Shown: one piece after another, positions 16,201 to 24,748 of the stretch
Layout of the letters: each line of letters starts with the position of its first letter
Numbering within the stretch: the stretch's first letter is position 1
The notes under the pieces: generated by a model
What the model was told of the DNA's origin: nothing
Databases searched by the model: none
Seen by the model: the letters and a program-made list of their open reading frames with translations, nothing else
Program-made: the position numbers and the translations under genes
NCBI GenBank assembly: GCA_963662965.1
Contig: OY759970.1
Span: 1,550,001 to 1,614,000, forward strand
Direction: 5' to 3'
DNA length: 64,000 nt
DNA from: DTWD01 sp963662965
GTDB taxonomy: Bacteria > Acidobacteriota > Vicinamibacteria > Vicinamibacterales > UBA8438

Positions 16201-17378
16201 AACCTCGGCATCGCCGCCCGCAACCTGAACGCGATTCTCCGAATCCAGTGTCTACGCGACGACGGCAACATCGTCGACGACGCGCTCGCCACCGGCTGTG
16301 GCGACGGTAGCCAGTCGGGATACGACTACTGGCCCAACACCCTCTACGACACCCGCGAGGGGATGTATCACAACAACCTCGGGGCAAAGAACCCGCCGAT
16401 CTTCATCAGCGGCGTCATGCACTACATCGAGCTCGACGTGAACAACCTGCGTCGCTGGCTTGAGGGCTCGATCGGTCAGAGCGGCAACGCGGTGCTCGAC
16501 CAGAACGGCTTCGTGGTCTACTTCTCCGATCGTCGCGGCAACAACAACGTCGGCGGCAACGAGACCGGGGAGCTCGGCTTCGAAGACTTCGTGAATCCGG
16601 CGGACAACAACGGGACGCCAAACGGCGTGCTCGATACCGGCGAGGATGTGAACCACAACGGTGTGCTCGATGTCTACGGCAACGTGCCGCAGAACCCGGG
16701 CGGCGCCCCGCTCGACGCCACCGCGACGCTCCGGACGACGGTCACGGCCAACGTCGCCCGCACCAATCGCGCCATCTTCTTCCAGCGGGCGCTCAAGCTG
16801 ACGAATGGCGCGCTCAATCAGGTGCCGATGCCCGGCCTCACGCTCACGTCGGAAAACCCGGTCTACGTCGAGGGTGACTTCAACGCCTCAGCCGGCGCCC
16901 ACGGCTTCGTCGAGCCGAATGCCGCGGCCGCCATCATGGCCGACGGCATCACCGTCCTCTCCAACGTCTGGAACGACCAGAGCTCGTTCGACACCCCGAA
17001 CGGCGCCACCTTTCGCAACGCGGTGACGACGTGGTATCGGTTCGCCGCCGTGTCGGGCAAGGGCGCGCCGTTCCCGCATCCGAGCGGAACGTTCGCCAAC
17101 TTCGGCACCGATGGCGGTCACGCACAACTTCGTGCGGATGATCGAGGACTGGTGCTGCGGCCGGACGGTCAACTGCCGGGGCCCGATGATCACCTTCTAC
17201 GACAACCTGCAGGCGGTCGGTCCGTGGAAGTGCTGCATCAACGTCTACCGGCCGCCGACGCGCGCCTACGCATTCGACGTCGACTTCCTCGACCCGACTC
17301 AGCTCCCGCCGGCGACCCCCGATGTTCCGTGACGTCAACGTCATGGGCGTCACCCACAAGGTCCTCGCGGGGATGTAG
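16200..17378 (+). pseudogene. 3' part of a PilX-like type IV pilus-associated gene
   Basis: Read in the frame of the upstream acyltransferase, then with +1 shifts near 17107 and 17320, this gives the C-terminal ~390 residues of a protein family usually encoded with minor pilins in Acidobacteriota. Segments include MHYIELDVNNLRRWLEG, NGFVVYFSDRRGNNN, TNRAIFFQRALKL, NPVYVEGDFNA, DGITVLSNVWND, HNFVRMIEDWCC, WKCCINVYRPPTRAY and MFRDVNVMGVTHKV, ending at TAG 17376. A paralogous tail occurs at 35570-35837. The N-terminal half is missing and there are two frameshifts, so this is a relic. The family name is assigned from memory of such loci. Confidence 0.65.
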
Positions 17379-17422
17379 TACTCATCCGAACGAGTGCCCG
17401 TTCGCGCGTCAAGGATCAAGGA

Positions 17423-18259
17423 TCACAGCCCGAGCTGCGCCGCCATGTCGTTGAAGTCGGTCGCGACGAGATCGAAGTCGGGATCGGGGATGAGGTCGCG
17501 TTCGACATGCGGTCCGTATTCGGTCGGACGGGGCACGTAGGCGGTCCGGAACCCGACTTCGGCCGACGCCCGCAGATCGCCTTTGTGCGCCGCCACCATC
17601 ATCACCTGTTCCGGCTCGAGTCCGAGCAGATCGGCCGCCTTGAGATAGACCTCGCGAGCGGGCTTGTACTGCTGGCCGAGCTCGGCCGAGAGGACCGCGT
17701 CCCACGGGAGGCCGGCATTCTTCGCCATGTTGACGAGCAGCGCCACGTTGCCGTTCGACAGCGACGCCAGCACGTAGCCTTTCCGTAGTCGCGTCAACCC
17801 GCCGACCGTGTCGGGCCACGGCGTGAGCCGGTGCCACGCGCGGTTCAGCTCGTCGAGATCATCGTTACTCAGCCCCTCGAGTCCATACTTCGGCACCAGC
17901 TGGTCGAGGATCATCCGATGGAGGTCGTCGATCTTGGTCCAGCCGAGTTCGCCGCCCCGTACCCGCTGCATCGCCGGTCCGTACCCGCCGCGCCAGTCGT
18001 CCGCAAAGGCGGACCAGTCGGCCCGGATGCCGTGCCGACGCCCCACCGCCTCCCCCTCGCGAGTGATGCTGGTGCGCCAGTCGACCACCGTGCCGAAGAC
18101 GTCGAACGTCATCGCGCGCACGCCGCGGAGGCGTTCGCTCAACTCCTGCCGACGCCGGCCCTCGAATGAGGCCGTACGCGCAAAGGCCGCGGTCACCAAG
18201 ACGGCTGACCCGGTGGCGAAGAACTCCCGTCGGCCGAGGCTGCGATCGCGATCCGTCAT
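17423..18259 (-). CDS. Haloacid dehalogenase type II, Tat-exported
   Basis: 278 residues from the ATG at 18259, which has a GGGAGGTAG ribosome site. Residues ~8-30 form a twin-arginine signal (LGRREFFATGSAVLVTAAF), so it is probably exported folded. The HAD core follows: nucleophile Asp in MTFDVFGTVVDWR, ASLSNGN (motif II), the Lys in QQYKPAREVY, and MMVAAHKGDL (motif III/IV). This pattern matches L-2-haloacid dehalogenases. Type II dehalogenases are normally cytoplasmic, so the Tat signal is noteworthy. The natural substrate is unproven; related enzymes can be phosphatases. Confidence 0.85.
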   Translation of the reverse strand: MTDRDRSLGRREFFATGSAVLVTAAFARTASFEGRRRQELSERLRGVRAMTFDVFGTVVDWRTSITREGEAVGRRHGIRADWSAFADDWRGGYGPAMQRVRGGELGWTKIDDLHRMILDQLVPKYGLEGLSNDDLDELNRAWHRLTPWPDTVGGLTRLRKGYVLASLSNGNVALLVNMAKNAGLPWDAVLSAELGQQYKPAREVYLKAADLLGLEPEQVMMVAAHKGDLRASAEVGFRTAYVPRPTEYGPHVERDLIPDPDFDLVATDFNDMAAQLGL

Positions 18260-18295
18260 GGCTACCTCCCAGGTCACGTGGAGTGTAGCAGCCCA

Positions 18296-18387
18296 GGCGC
18301 GCACCGCGCGCCCCGCCGGCACGGAGTGGGGCGAAGGGGGCCCCGCGCGTAACGGCGACGGGGTTCGGGGCAGTCAGCCCCGTCTGA
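18296..18387. repeat. Palindromic intergenic repeat, copy D
   Basis: About 92 bp, closely matching copy A (ggcgcgcaccgcgcgcc, then cggcgacggggttcgg, then ggggcagtcagccccgtctga). It lies between the HAD gene's start and the cupredoxin gene's stop (both minus strand), ending 2 bases from the cupredoxin stop codon, where it probably ends transcription. Confidence 0.7.
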
Positions 18388-18389
18388 AT

Positions 18390-18827
18390 TTAGTTTCGCG
18401 ATTCTACGACGATCGACCCGAGGAGGTCCGAGTTTTGGGCGTCGAGATGGTCATGATACGTGATCGTCCCCACGTCGTTGAGATTCCCGGTCTCCCGGGA
18501 CTGTCCGGGCAGGAGAAAGCCGACCTGGTTCATCGCCGGCCACGTTTCATGCGTCGGGTGGGTGTCGGATGACATTTCATGTGCGACCGTGTCGTTGTTG
18601 ACGAACAGCACGCGGTCGCCCTGACTGACGGTGATCGTGGCGGGCGCGACTCCCGCCGACGTAATCGTGACGACGCCGCCGGCGGGGTTCGGTATCGTTG
18701 GCACCGTCGAGGGCTGCGTTGGGCCGTCGCCGTTGCAGGCGATGCCGACCACCACCGGCGCCACGAGCAGCGCCCCCGCACAGAACTGCCGCCACGTCAT
18801 CGCGCACGCCACCCGTTCGTCACGCAT
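18390..18827 (-). CDS. Cupredoxin-like lipoprotein lacking the copper cysteine
   Basis: 145 residues; translation may begin at the first Met or at Met-10 (MTWRQF). A signal with lipobox VGIAC predicts a lipid-anchored periplasmic protein. The mature part has the plastocyanin/azurin-like pattern VVTITSAGVAPATITVSQGDRVLFVNND, a first His in VAHEM and TYHDHLDA near the C-terminus. The Cys normally found between the two C-terminal ligands (YHCxxH type) is replaced, so a type 1 blue copper site is unlikely. It may bind copper differently or be structural. It diverges from the sigma factor gene, with only 26 bases between starts. Confidence 0.75.
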   Translation of the reverse strand: MRDERVACAMTWRQFCAGALLVAPVVVGIACNGDGPTQPSTVPTIPNPAGGVVTITSAGVAPATITVSQGDRVLFVNNDTVAHEMSSDTHPTHETWPAMNQVGFLLPGQSRETGNLNDVGTITYHDHLDAQNSDLLGSIVVESRN

Positions 18828-18853
18828 TCTAGTAAAATCGAACGTCTCATTTC

Positions 18854-19429
18854 ATGGCGACGGAACCGGCCACCGATACGACGTCACCCGTATTGAGAGA
18901 CGCGACGCTCGTGAAACAGCTGGCCGCCGGCGATGCCTCGTCGGTGACCACGCTGTACGACGCGCACGGGACCGCTCTGTTCTCGCTCGCCCAGCACATC
19001 GTCGACGACCAGCGTGACGCCGAAGATGTCGTGGCGGAGGCGTTCCGTCAGGCTCGCACCGAGGCCGACCGCTTCGACCCGGCGCGCGACTCCGTCGGGA
19101 GCTGGCTGCTGCTGATCACACGTCGTCTCGCCGTCGACCGGGTGCGGTCACGCGGCGGCGGCCACGGCACGAACGCCGCCACGGTACAGCTCCCTGACCC
19201 GGCCCGCCGCCAACAGTTCGAAGTACGAACAACGGACGAGGCCGACCGACTCCGCCGCGCCCTGGTGGCGCTCCCGCGGCTCCAGTGCATCGCGGTCGAG
19301 CTCGCGTACTTCGAAGGTCTCTCGCCATCACAGATCGCCGAGCGACTCGAGCATCCGGTCGAGGTCGTCAGGGACAGAGTTCGGGTGGCGCTCCTGACGC
19401 TCCGCGCGGATCTCGAGGCGCGCGGCTGA
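18854..19429 (+). CDS. ECF RNA polymerase sigma factor
   Basis: 191 residues, the usual ECF size. Region 2 is seen in TLYDAHGTALFSLAQHIVDDQRDAEDVVAEAFRQ. Region 4 is the helix-turn-helix near LPRLQCIAVELAYFEGLSPSQIAERL. It resembles the SigK/RskA-controlled group and is followed after 8 bases by its anti-sigma partner, so both are co-transcribed. It starts divergently to the cupredoxin-like lipoprotein, a possible target gene. The start is assigned to the ATG at 18854. Confidence 0.92.
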   Translation: MATEPATDTTSPVLRDATLVKQLAAGDASSVTTLYDAHGTALFSLAQHIVDDQRDAEDVVAEAFRQARTEADRFDPARDSVGSWLLLITRRLAVDRVRSRGGGHGTNAATVQLPDPARRQQFEVRTTDEADRLRRALVALPRLQCIAVELAYFEGLSPSQIAERLEHPVEVVRDRVRVALLTLRADLEARG

Positions 19430-19437
19430 GCGACGAG

Positions 19438-20301
19438 ATGACGATCGATCCCGCCCACGCGCCATTCGACGGGCTGGCCGGCTTGTATGCGGTCGGCGCG
19501 CTCAACGCCGACGACCGTCGAGCGTTCGAGGAGCATATCGAGCTGTGTCGCGGCTGCGTCGATGAGGTGATGTCGCTGTTGCCGGTCGCGCATGTGCTGA
19601 CGCGCGCCGTGCCGTACCACGATCCGCCTCCCCGACTGCGCGCCCGTGTGATTCAGGCGATCACCGGTGCGCCCCCGGCGGCGCCGGTCGACGACCTGCC
19701 GCTCCAGAGGCCATCGGACCCGATTGACAAACCGCGGCAACAGGGAGGGGGCGTCGGGCGTGCCCTGTTCAACCTGGCGGCGGTGCTCTGCTTGGTGGCG
19801 GCCGGTGGTCTCGGCTGGTACGCGTCGCAACAGGTCAACCTGGCGCGGGCGCTCGAGGAAAACCTCGACGCCGCGAATCAACGTGCCATACTCGCCGAGC
19901 TCCAAGTCGCGACCGCGCAACAAGTCGCCCGCGAGTCGAGTCAGCGCGCCGACATCCTTGCCGCCGGAGACCTCGTGACGATGACGCTGGCGGGCCAGCC
20001 AGCCGCGCCAGACGCGAGCGCGCGGATCCACTGGAGCGCCGACCACGGTGCCGTGCTGACCGCGACGGGCCTCCCTCCGGTTCCGGCGGGCCAGACCTAC
20101 CACCTCTGGTTCGTCCCGGCGGCAAGCCCCGTCAGCGGCGGTCCGCTCGCGCTTGACGATGGAGACGCCGGCCGCATCTTTGCAGCGGTGCAAGCGCCAG
20201 ACGGGGTCACCGTGCCGGTGCCGATGGCGGTGACCCTCGAGCCAGACGTGGTGGGCGAGGCGCCGAGCGGCGAGGTCTACCTGCTCGGACGTCCGAATTA
20301 G
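19438..20301 (+). CDS. Anti-sigma factor, RskA type
   Basis: 287 residues from the ATG at 19438. The N-terminal cytoplasmic part carries the zinc anti-sigma motif H33-x3-C37-x2-C40, which holds the sigma factor. One membrane helix lies at residues ~109-128 (ALFNLAAVLCLVAAGGLGWYA). The periplasmic RskA domain contains GQTYHLWFVPAASPVSGGPL. A signal outside would lead to proteolysis and release of the sigma factor. The stop codon TAG is supplied by the end of palindromic repeat E. Confidence 0.92.
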   Translation: MTIDPAHAPFDGLAGLYAVGALNADDRRAFEEHIELCRGCVDEVMSLLPVAHVLTRAVPYHDPPPRLRARVIQAITGAPPAAPVDDLPLQRPSDPIDKPRQQGGGVGRALFNLAAVLCLVAAGGLGWYASQQVNLARALEENLDAANQRAILAELQVATAQQVARESSQRADILAAGDLVTMTLAGQPAAPDASARIHWSADHGAVLTATGLPPVPAGQTYHLWFVPAASPVSGGPLALDDGDAGRIFAAVQAPDGVTVPVPMAVTLEPDVVGEAPSGEVYLLGRPN

Positions 20302-20330
20302 ACGGGGCCGGGACCGCAGGCCCCGTCTGA
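20298..20330. repeat. Minimal palindromic repeat, copy E (bidirectional terminator)
   Basis: 33 bp: ttagacggggcc...ggccccgtctga. It consists of just the two terminal arms of the repeat family with a 9-base loop. It sits exactly between the convergent anti-sigma and DUF1501 genes and includes the anti-sigma stop codon, so it probably ends transcription from both sides. Confidence 0.75.
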
Positions 20331-20332
20331 AG

Positions 20333-21593
20333 CTACACGTAGTCGACTGCGGCGTCGCGGTAATCGCCGCCGAGGATCGACACGGAGTCGGCGCCGAGCC
20401 AGTCGTCGATCGCGCGCGCGTACACCGAGCGGAAGTCAATCTGAAACTTCACATCGCGGCCGCGGTTCTCAAGGTCGGGGTTCGAGTCGCTGTCGACCAA
20501 CGATGCCGCCGTCCCGTAGAGCCCGCCGCTCACGCCGCCGCCCAGGGCCATCATCAGCCCGCCCGAGCCATGGTCGGTGCCGTTGCTGCCGTTCTCGCTC
20601 ACCCGACGCCCGAACTCCGAGAACTGCAGAACGAGCGTGTCACTGAGCAGGCTCTGATTCATCAAGTCGGTGTAGAAGGCGAGGAGTCCACCGTCGAGGG
20701 TCGTCATTAGCTCCGCATACCGACCGTCGACCGGTATCCTGGCCGGCGTGGGTGTCGTAGCCGCCAGTCTGCACCCAGTAGACCTGGGTACCGACGCCGA
20801 TCGCGACCGCGCCGGCCACCGCCTGCAGCGCGGCCCCAAACCCGGTGTCCGGGTAGGTCGTCGACGGCGTGTAGTCGGCGACCGTGGCAACCCGCTCCAA
20901 CGTCGCGAGCGCGGCCTGGGTCGTCGAATTGACGAATGACAAATAAGGATTGGTCACCGGGAGGTGTGAGGAGATCTGGGCCGTCGCCGCCTGGGAATAC
21001 TGCGCCTCCACCCCGGTATTCTGACTCGAGAACGCGTAGTTGACCGGGTCGGGAATCGACGGCACCCAGACGCTGTTCGCCAGCAGCGTGTGCGGCAGCT
21101 GGCCGTGGGTATTCCACGCCACGAGCGGGTCGACCGGCGACGGCAGCGTGTCGAGGTAGCGGCCGAGCCACCCCGGCCCTTGCGGCTGATCGGGATCCGC
21201 CGTCGACCAGATATCGGTCCCGCGGAAGTGCGACCGGCTGGAGTCCTCGTACCCGGTGCGTTGAATGATCGCCAGGTTCCCGTCATCGAACATCGTCTTG
21301 ACGCCCGGCAAGCTCGGGTGCAGACCGAGCGCGTGGCCACCGGCGTCGGTGCCGATTTGAAGCACGCTCTCGGCCGGGACCGCCTGCGTCGGTCGCCGAC
21401 TGTAATACGCGCTGTCAGTGTATGGCACGAGGAAGCTGAGGGCATCGTTCCCGCCGCCGAGATACAGCACCACCAGGCTTCGTCCCGACGCGCTCTGGGC
21501 GCGCGCCAGGTCGTTGAGGAACGACGGCGCCGCAAAGCTCATCGTGAATGCGGCGACTCCGCCTTTGACGAATTCCCGACGTGTCACGTTCAT
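20333..21593 (-). pseudogene. DUF1501 protein gene with one frameshift
   Basis: Read from the ATG at 21593, it starts with a Tat signal (VTRREFVKGGVAAFTMSFAAPSFL) and the typical VVLYLGGGNDALSFLVPY. The first frame runs through YWVQTGGYDTHAGQD. The continuation VDGRYAELMTTLDGGLLAFYTD... QFSEFGRRVSENG... TDHGSGG lies in another frame, joined near 20730-20745. One base has been lost or gained. DUF1501 proteins are exported members of the alkaline-phosphatase/sulfatase fold and nearly always pair with DUF1800, as here. The join is not a homopolymer. Confidence 0.8.
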
Positions 21594-21630
21594 GACCGCG
21601 ATCCTCCTGGCAGGCTTGCTGGCATCTCCG

Positions 21631-23085
21631 CTACACGAATTGGTATTCGGATGACGCGCCGATGAGGTGCACGAGGCCGGCGCCTTTGACCGCAACCTGA
21701 CCGCCGGACCCGGTCCATGGCTCCCCCGCGGTGAGGTAGGCGAGCATGCCGTCGGTCGCGCTGGTGTCAAACGGCGGCGCCGACAGTCGCTCGGCGAAAT
21801 ACGAGAGAAACGACCGCGGCGTCGCGGCCGATCCAATCGACGCTTGTTGAATGGCAAAGCGCTGGTTGGCGGCCAGGGTGGCCGCGAAGTTCATCCGCGC
21901 GAGCATGGTCCCGGTCGAGAACCATGACGGCCCGAGCGACCACCCGGAGACGTCGGGCGGCTCGAACAACGTCTGCCCCATGTTGACGAGCGGCGACAGC
22001 ACCGCGCCGGCTGAGAATCCCACCCACCCGACCTCCTTGATCAGGCGAGCCACGAACTCCGCGGGCCACGCGTATCGGGTCCAGTAGTTCGCCGGGTCTT
22101 GAAACTGAGACGACTGCAGGAGCTGACGCACGACCTCCCGCATGTTGAAGCCGCTCGAATAGTAAGTGTCGGACAGCTGCTGAATCAGGCTTTCGTCGGG
22201 CACGGAAGTCTCGTTGACGAAATACGCGTACAGCTTCCGAGCGAGGAAGGCGCCGGTCTCGGGATGATTCGCGACTGCGTTGACGAAGTCGACGCCGTCC
22301 TGGAAGCTTTCCGAGGCCGAACGTGCCGGAATCGTTTTGCTTCCGTCGGGATAGACGGCGAAACTGAACGTCTTAGACTCGGTGTCGTGCTGGGCGCCGT
22401 TGTAGCGAAACGTCGTGTAGACGTTGTCGGTCCCACGACCATGGCGCTCGAGATTCCACCCGGTGAAGACCCGCGCGCCGGCATAGACATCGTCCTCCGT
22501 GTAGTGGTCGACGCCCATCGTGAAGAGCTCCATCAGCTCGCGAGCGTAGTTTTCCTGCAGAAGCGCCTTGAAGTTGGTATCCCCGTCGAGCCAAGCCAAC
22601 ATCGCGGGGTCCTGCGACACGGCGAGCAACATGTCGCGGAAGTTACCGAGGGCAAACTCGCGAAACAGCTCAAGCTGTCCCATGACCCCGTCGGCGTCCT
22701 CGGACGGCACCGCCGCCAACGCCCGACTCGCGGCGCCGGGACTGAGCTGCCCCGCGATCTTGCTGAATCCGGTGGCGAAGTGGTTGTGCCAGAACAACGC
22801 CATCTTTTCTTGCAGCGGGCGCTCGGAGTGCACCATGCGGAAGATCCAACGTTGCGCGGCATCGGAAATCCGTGTGTTTGGCTCGAACGGACCGCGTGTG
22901 GTCGTGCCGAGGTAGCCGGACGTGCCGATCTTCTCGTCGACGTCGCCCGGCGACGAGTCGTAGTCGACCAGCGCGTCGATCGCGGCGGACACACTCAGGT
23001 CGTTCCACGCTGGCGCTTCCTCCGCGCTCGCCCCGAAGCCGGCGCGACGCAACAGGTGTCCTAGGGCGGGATCAAGCAAGGCCAT
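21631..23085 (-). CDS. DUF1800 family protein
   Basis: 484 residues, the normal length. It shows the family N-terminus HLLRRAGFGASAEE, MALFWHNHFATGFSK, QDPAMLAWLDGDTN, QENYARELMELFTMGV, and the C-terminal EPPDVSGW block. It lies upstream of the DUF1501 gene in the same direction with 37 bases between them, so the pair forms an operon. No signal peptide is obvious. The function of DUF1800 is not established; conserved pairing with DUF1501 suggests a shared role in the envelope. It is intact although its partner is frameshifted. Confidence 0.9.
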   Translation of the reverse strand: MALLDPALGHLLRRAGFGASAEEAPAWNDLSVSAAIDALVDYDSSPGDVDEKIGTSGYLGTTTRGPFEPNTRISDAAQRWIFRMVHSERPLQEKMALFWHNHFATGFSKIAGQLSPGAASRALAAVPSEDADGVMGQLELFREFALGNFRDMLLAVSQDPAMLAWLDGDTNFKALLQENYARELMELFTMGVDHYTEDDVYAGARVFTGWNLERHGRGTDNVYTTFRYNGAQHDTESKTFSFAVYPDGSKTIPARSASESFQDGVDFVNAVANHPETGAFLARKLYAYFVNETSVPDESLIQQLSDTYYSSGFNMREVVRQLLQSSQFQDPANYWTRYAWPAEFVARLIKEVGWVGFSAGAVLSPLVNMGQTLFEPPDVSGWSLGPSWFSTGTMLARMNFAATLAANQRFAIQQASIGSAATPRSFLSYFAERLSAPPFDTSATDGMLAYLTAGEPWTGSGGQVAVKGAGLVHLIGASSEYQFV

Positions 23086-23489
23086 CAGTGTCGCTCCAGA
23101 GACAGGCTGGCATATACGGCATCCGTGTCATGCTCCGCTATCTATTATTCGTCCTACAAGCTGAGTGCCACCGGCGGGAATACACGTTTCTGCACACTCG
23201 CATCTCCGCATTCTCTCGGTTAGACCGCAGCGTTCTCTCGCGGTTTAAGGACACGGGCCTCTCACACAACCGTCAGCGAGCCAACATGATCGTCGGGCGG
23301 CCGAGCCGTCCCGACCTCACGACGGATGCCACGCGAGTCGAACTGAGGCCACAACCTACTGACCGAAAGAGACTTACACGAATGGGCGACGGAACCGCAC
23401 GCCGGGGGTACAGGCCTTGCGTTTGCTCATGACGGCGCATGCCGCGGACCGGGTCCATCCGTCGCGATCCGCGCTGCGAAACAGACATC
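23086..23489. other. 404-base divergent intergenic region
   Basis: Lies between the DUF1800 gene (minus) and the PEGA gene (plus), so it should hold both promoters. It is somewhat more AT-rich around 23130-23240. No open frame with family resemblance and no clear palindrome were seen. The PEGA frame can be extended upstream to 23439. Confidence 0.4.
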
Positions 23490-24538
23490 ATGAATGACGC
23501 TGACATCCCGAAGCGGGTGACCTGGCCGGACGAGTCGTCCGACCGTCCCCACCCTGAAGCGGCGGCGACCGTTGGTGGCGGCGCTCCGGCGCCGAGCACC
23601 GAGCCGTGCACCGACATGGTCACGGTCGCCGACTCGATCGTGGACCCGGTCAGTGACAAGGCCGCCACGCGGCGCCGTCGCCGCGTCGTACGCGACACGG
23701 CTGGGGCCGGGTCGCGTCCACGGCCTAGCCGTTGGATGCTCGCGGCGCTGGGCAGCATCGCCATCGTGCTGGCCCAGGTCGACGGACCGCGCACGTCGCC
23801 ACTTCCGGAAGCCGAAGTGGAGACCAGCCTGGCCGGAGACGAGACGCCTCCGCCGCCTCCTCCTGAAACCAGCACGCTCATCATACGAACGGTGCCGAGC
23901 GAGGCGCGGGTCGCGATCGACGGCAGCGAGCGGGGTACGACGCCGCTCATTATTCTCGACTTGACGGTCGGCCGTTACCAGCTCGTCCTCGAGGGGGCCA
24001 GCGGAAGGATTGAACGAACCGTGACCATAGACGCCGACGACACGACCGCCGTGGTCGAGACGCTCATCGCGGGATGGGCCGCGACCTTCTCGCGGGTGCG
24101 GCTCGACATCTACCGGAGCGGCCGTTTGCTCGGCTCGACCGAAGGCGGCCACGTCATGTTGCCCAGGGGCGACATGAGCTGGAGCTGGTCAATGAGCGAC
24201 TGGGCTTCCGGACCTCCCACGTGCTGCAGATCGATCCCGGCGCGGTGACCGCCTACACCGTGCCGCTGCCGACCGGGACGGTGAGGTTCGACGGCGACGC
24301 CGGAGCCGATATCACCATCGACGGGAAGCGGCTCGGTCCGCTACCGCTGGCGCCGGTTCAGGTGCCGACTGGCACGCGTGAGTTCACGGCGCGATTTGAG
24401 GATGGGCGTGAACAAGTCGAACAGATCGACGTGGTGGTCGGCGGGCCAACGACTCTGACCGTCGACGCGTCACGAGCCATCGACGCGAGCACCCCCAACG
24501 GTGCGCTCTCGGTGTTCCCCCCCGGCAGCAGACGCTAG
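23490..24538 (+). pseudogene. PEGA-domain protein gene with one frameshift
   Basis: The first frame (from the ATG at 23490, or 23439) has a cytoplasmic N-terminus, one membrane helix (SRWMLAALGSIAIVLAQV) and a PEGA repeat (LIIRTVPSEARVAIDGSERG... LTVGRYQLVLEG). Near 24165-24175 the frame is lost. The continuation HELELVNERLGFRTSHVLQIDPG... TVRFDGDAGADITIDGKRLG... in the other frame completes that repeat and a further PEGA repeat, ending at 24538. Restoring one base in the aggggcga stretch gives an unbroken protein. PEGA domains are beta-rich and often follow kinase or TPR modules, but no catalytic domain is present. A sequencing error is possible. Confidence 0.75.
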
Positions 24539-24596
24539 CGTGGTTTCGTTAGTGCGTAGCGGGCGCGTATTGCCCGCGGCAAGCGTGCGGCAGTCA

Positions 24597-24621
24597 CGGC
24601 CGGGGTGTCACACTCCGGCCG
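24597..24621. terminator. Hairpin between convergent genes
   Basis: cggccggggtgt (24597-24608) pairs with acactccggccg (24610-24621) with one mismatch; allowing a normal loop leaves about ten pairs. It lies between the PEGA gene (plus) and the PIG-L gene (minus) and may serve both. There is no T-tract. Confidence 0.4.
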
Positions 24622-24748
24622 CGCCTGCGTGCTCAAGCCCGCTCGATGATCGCTACGCACTCATGATGCGACGCTAGCGCGCATTTCAGAAAGACGTAGC
24701 AGTCGCTGGGCAGCGGCTCACGCCAGGTTCGGGCGGCGCAGCAGCTGG

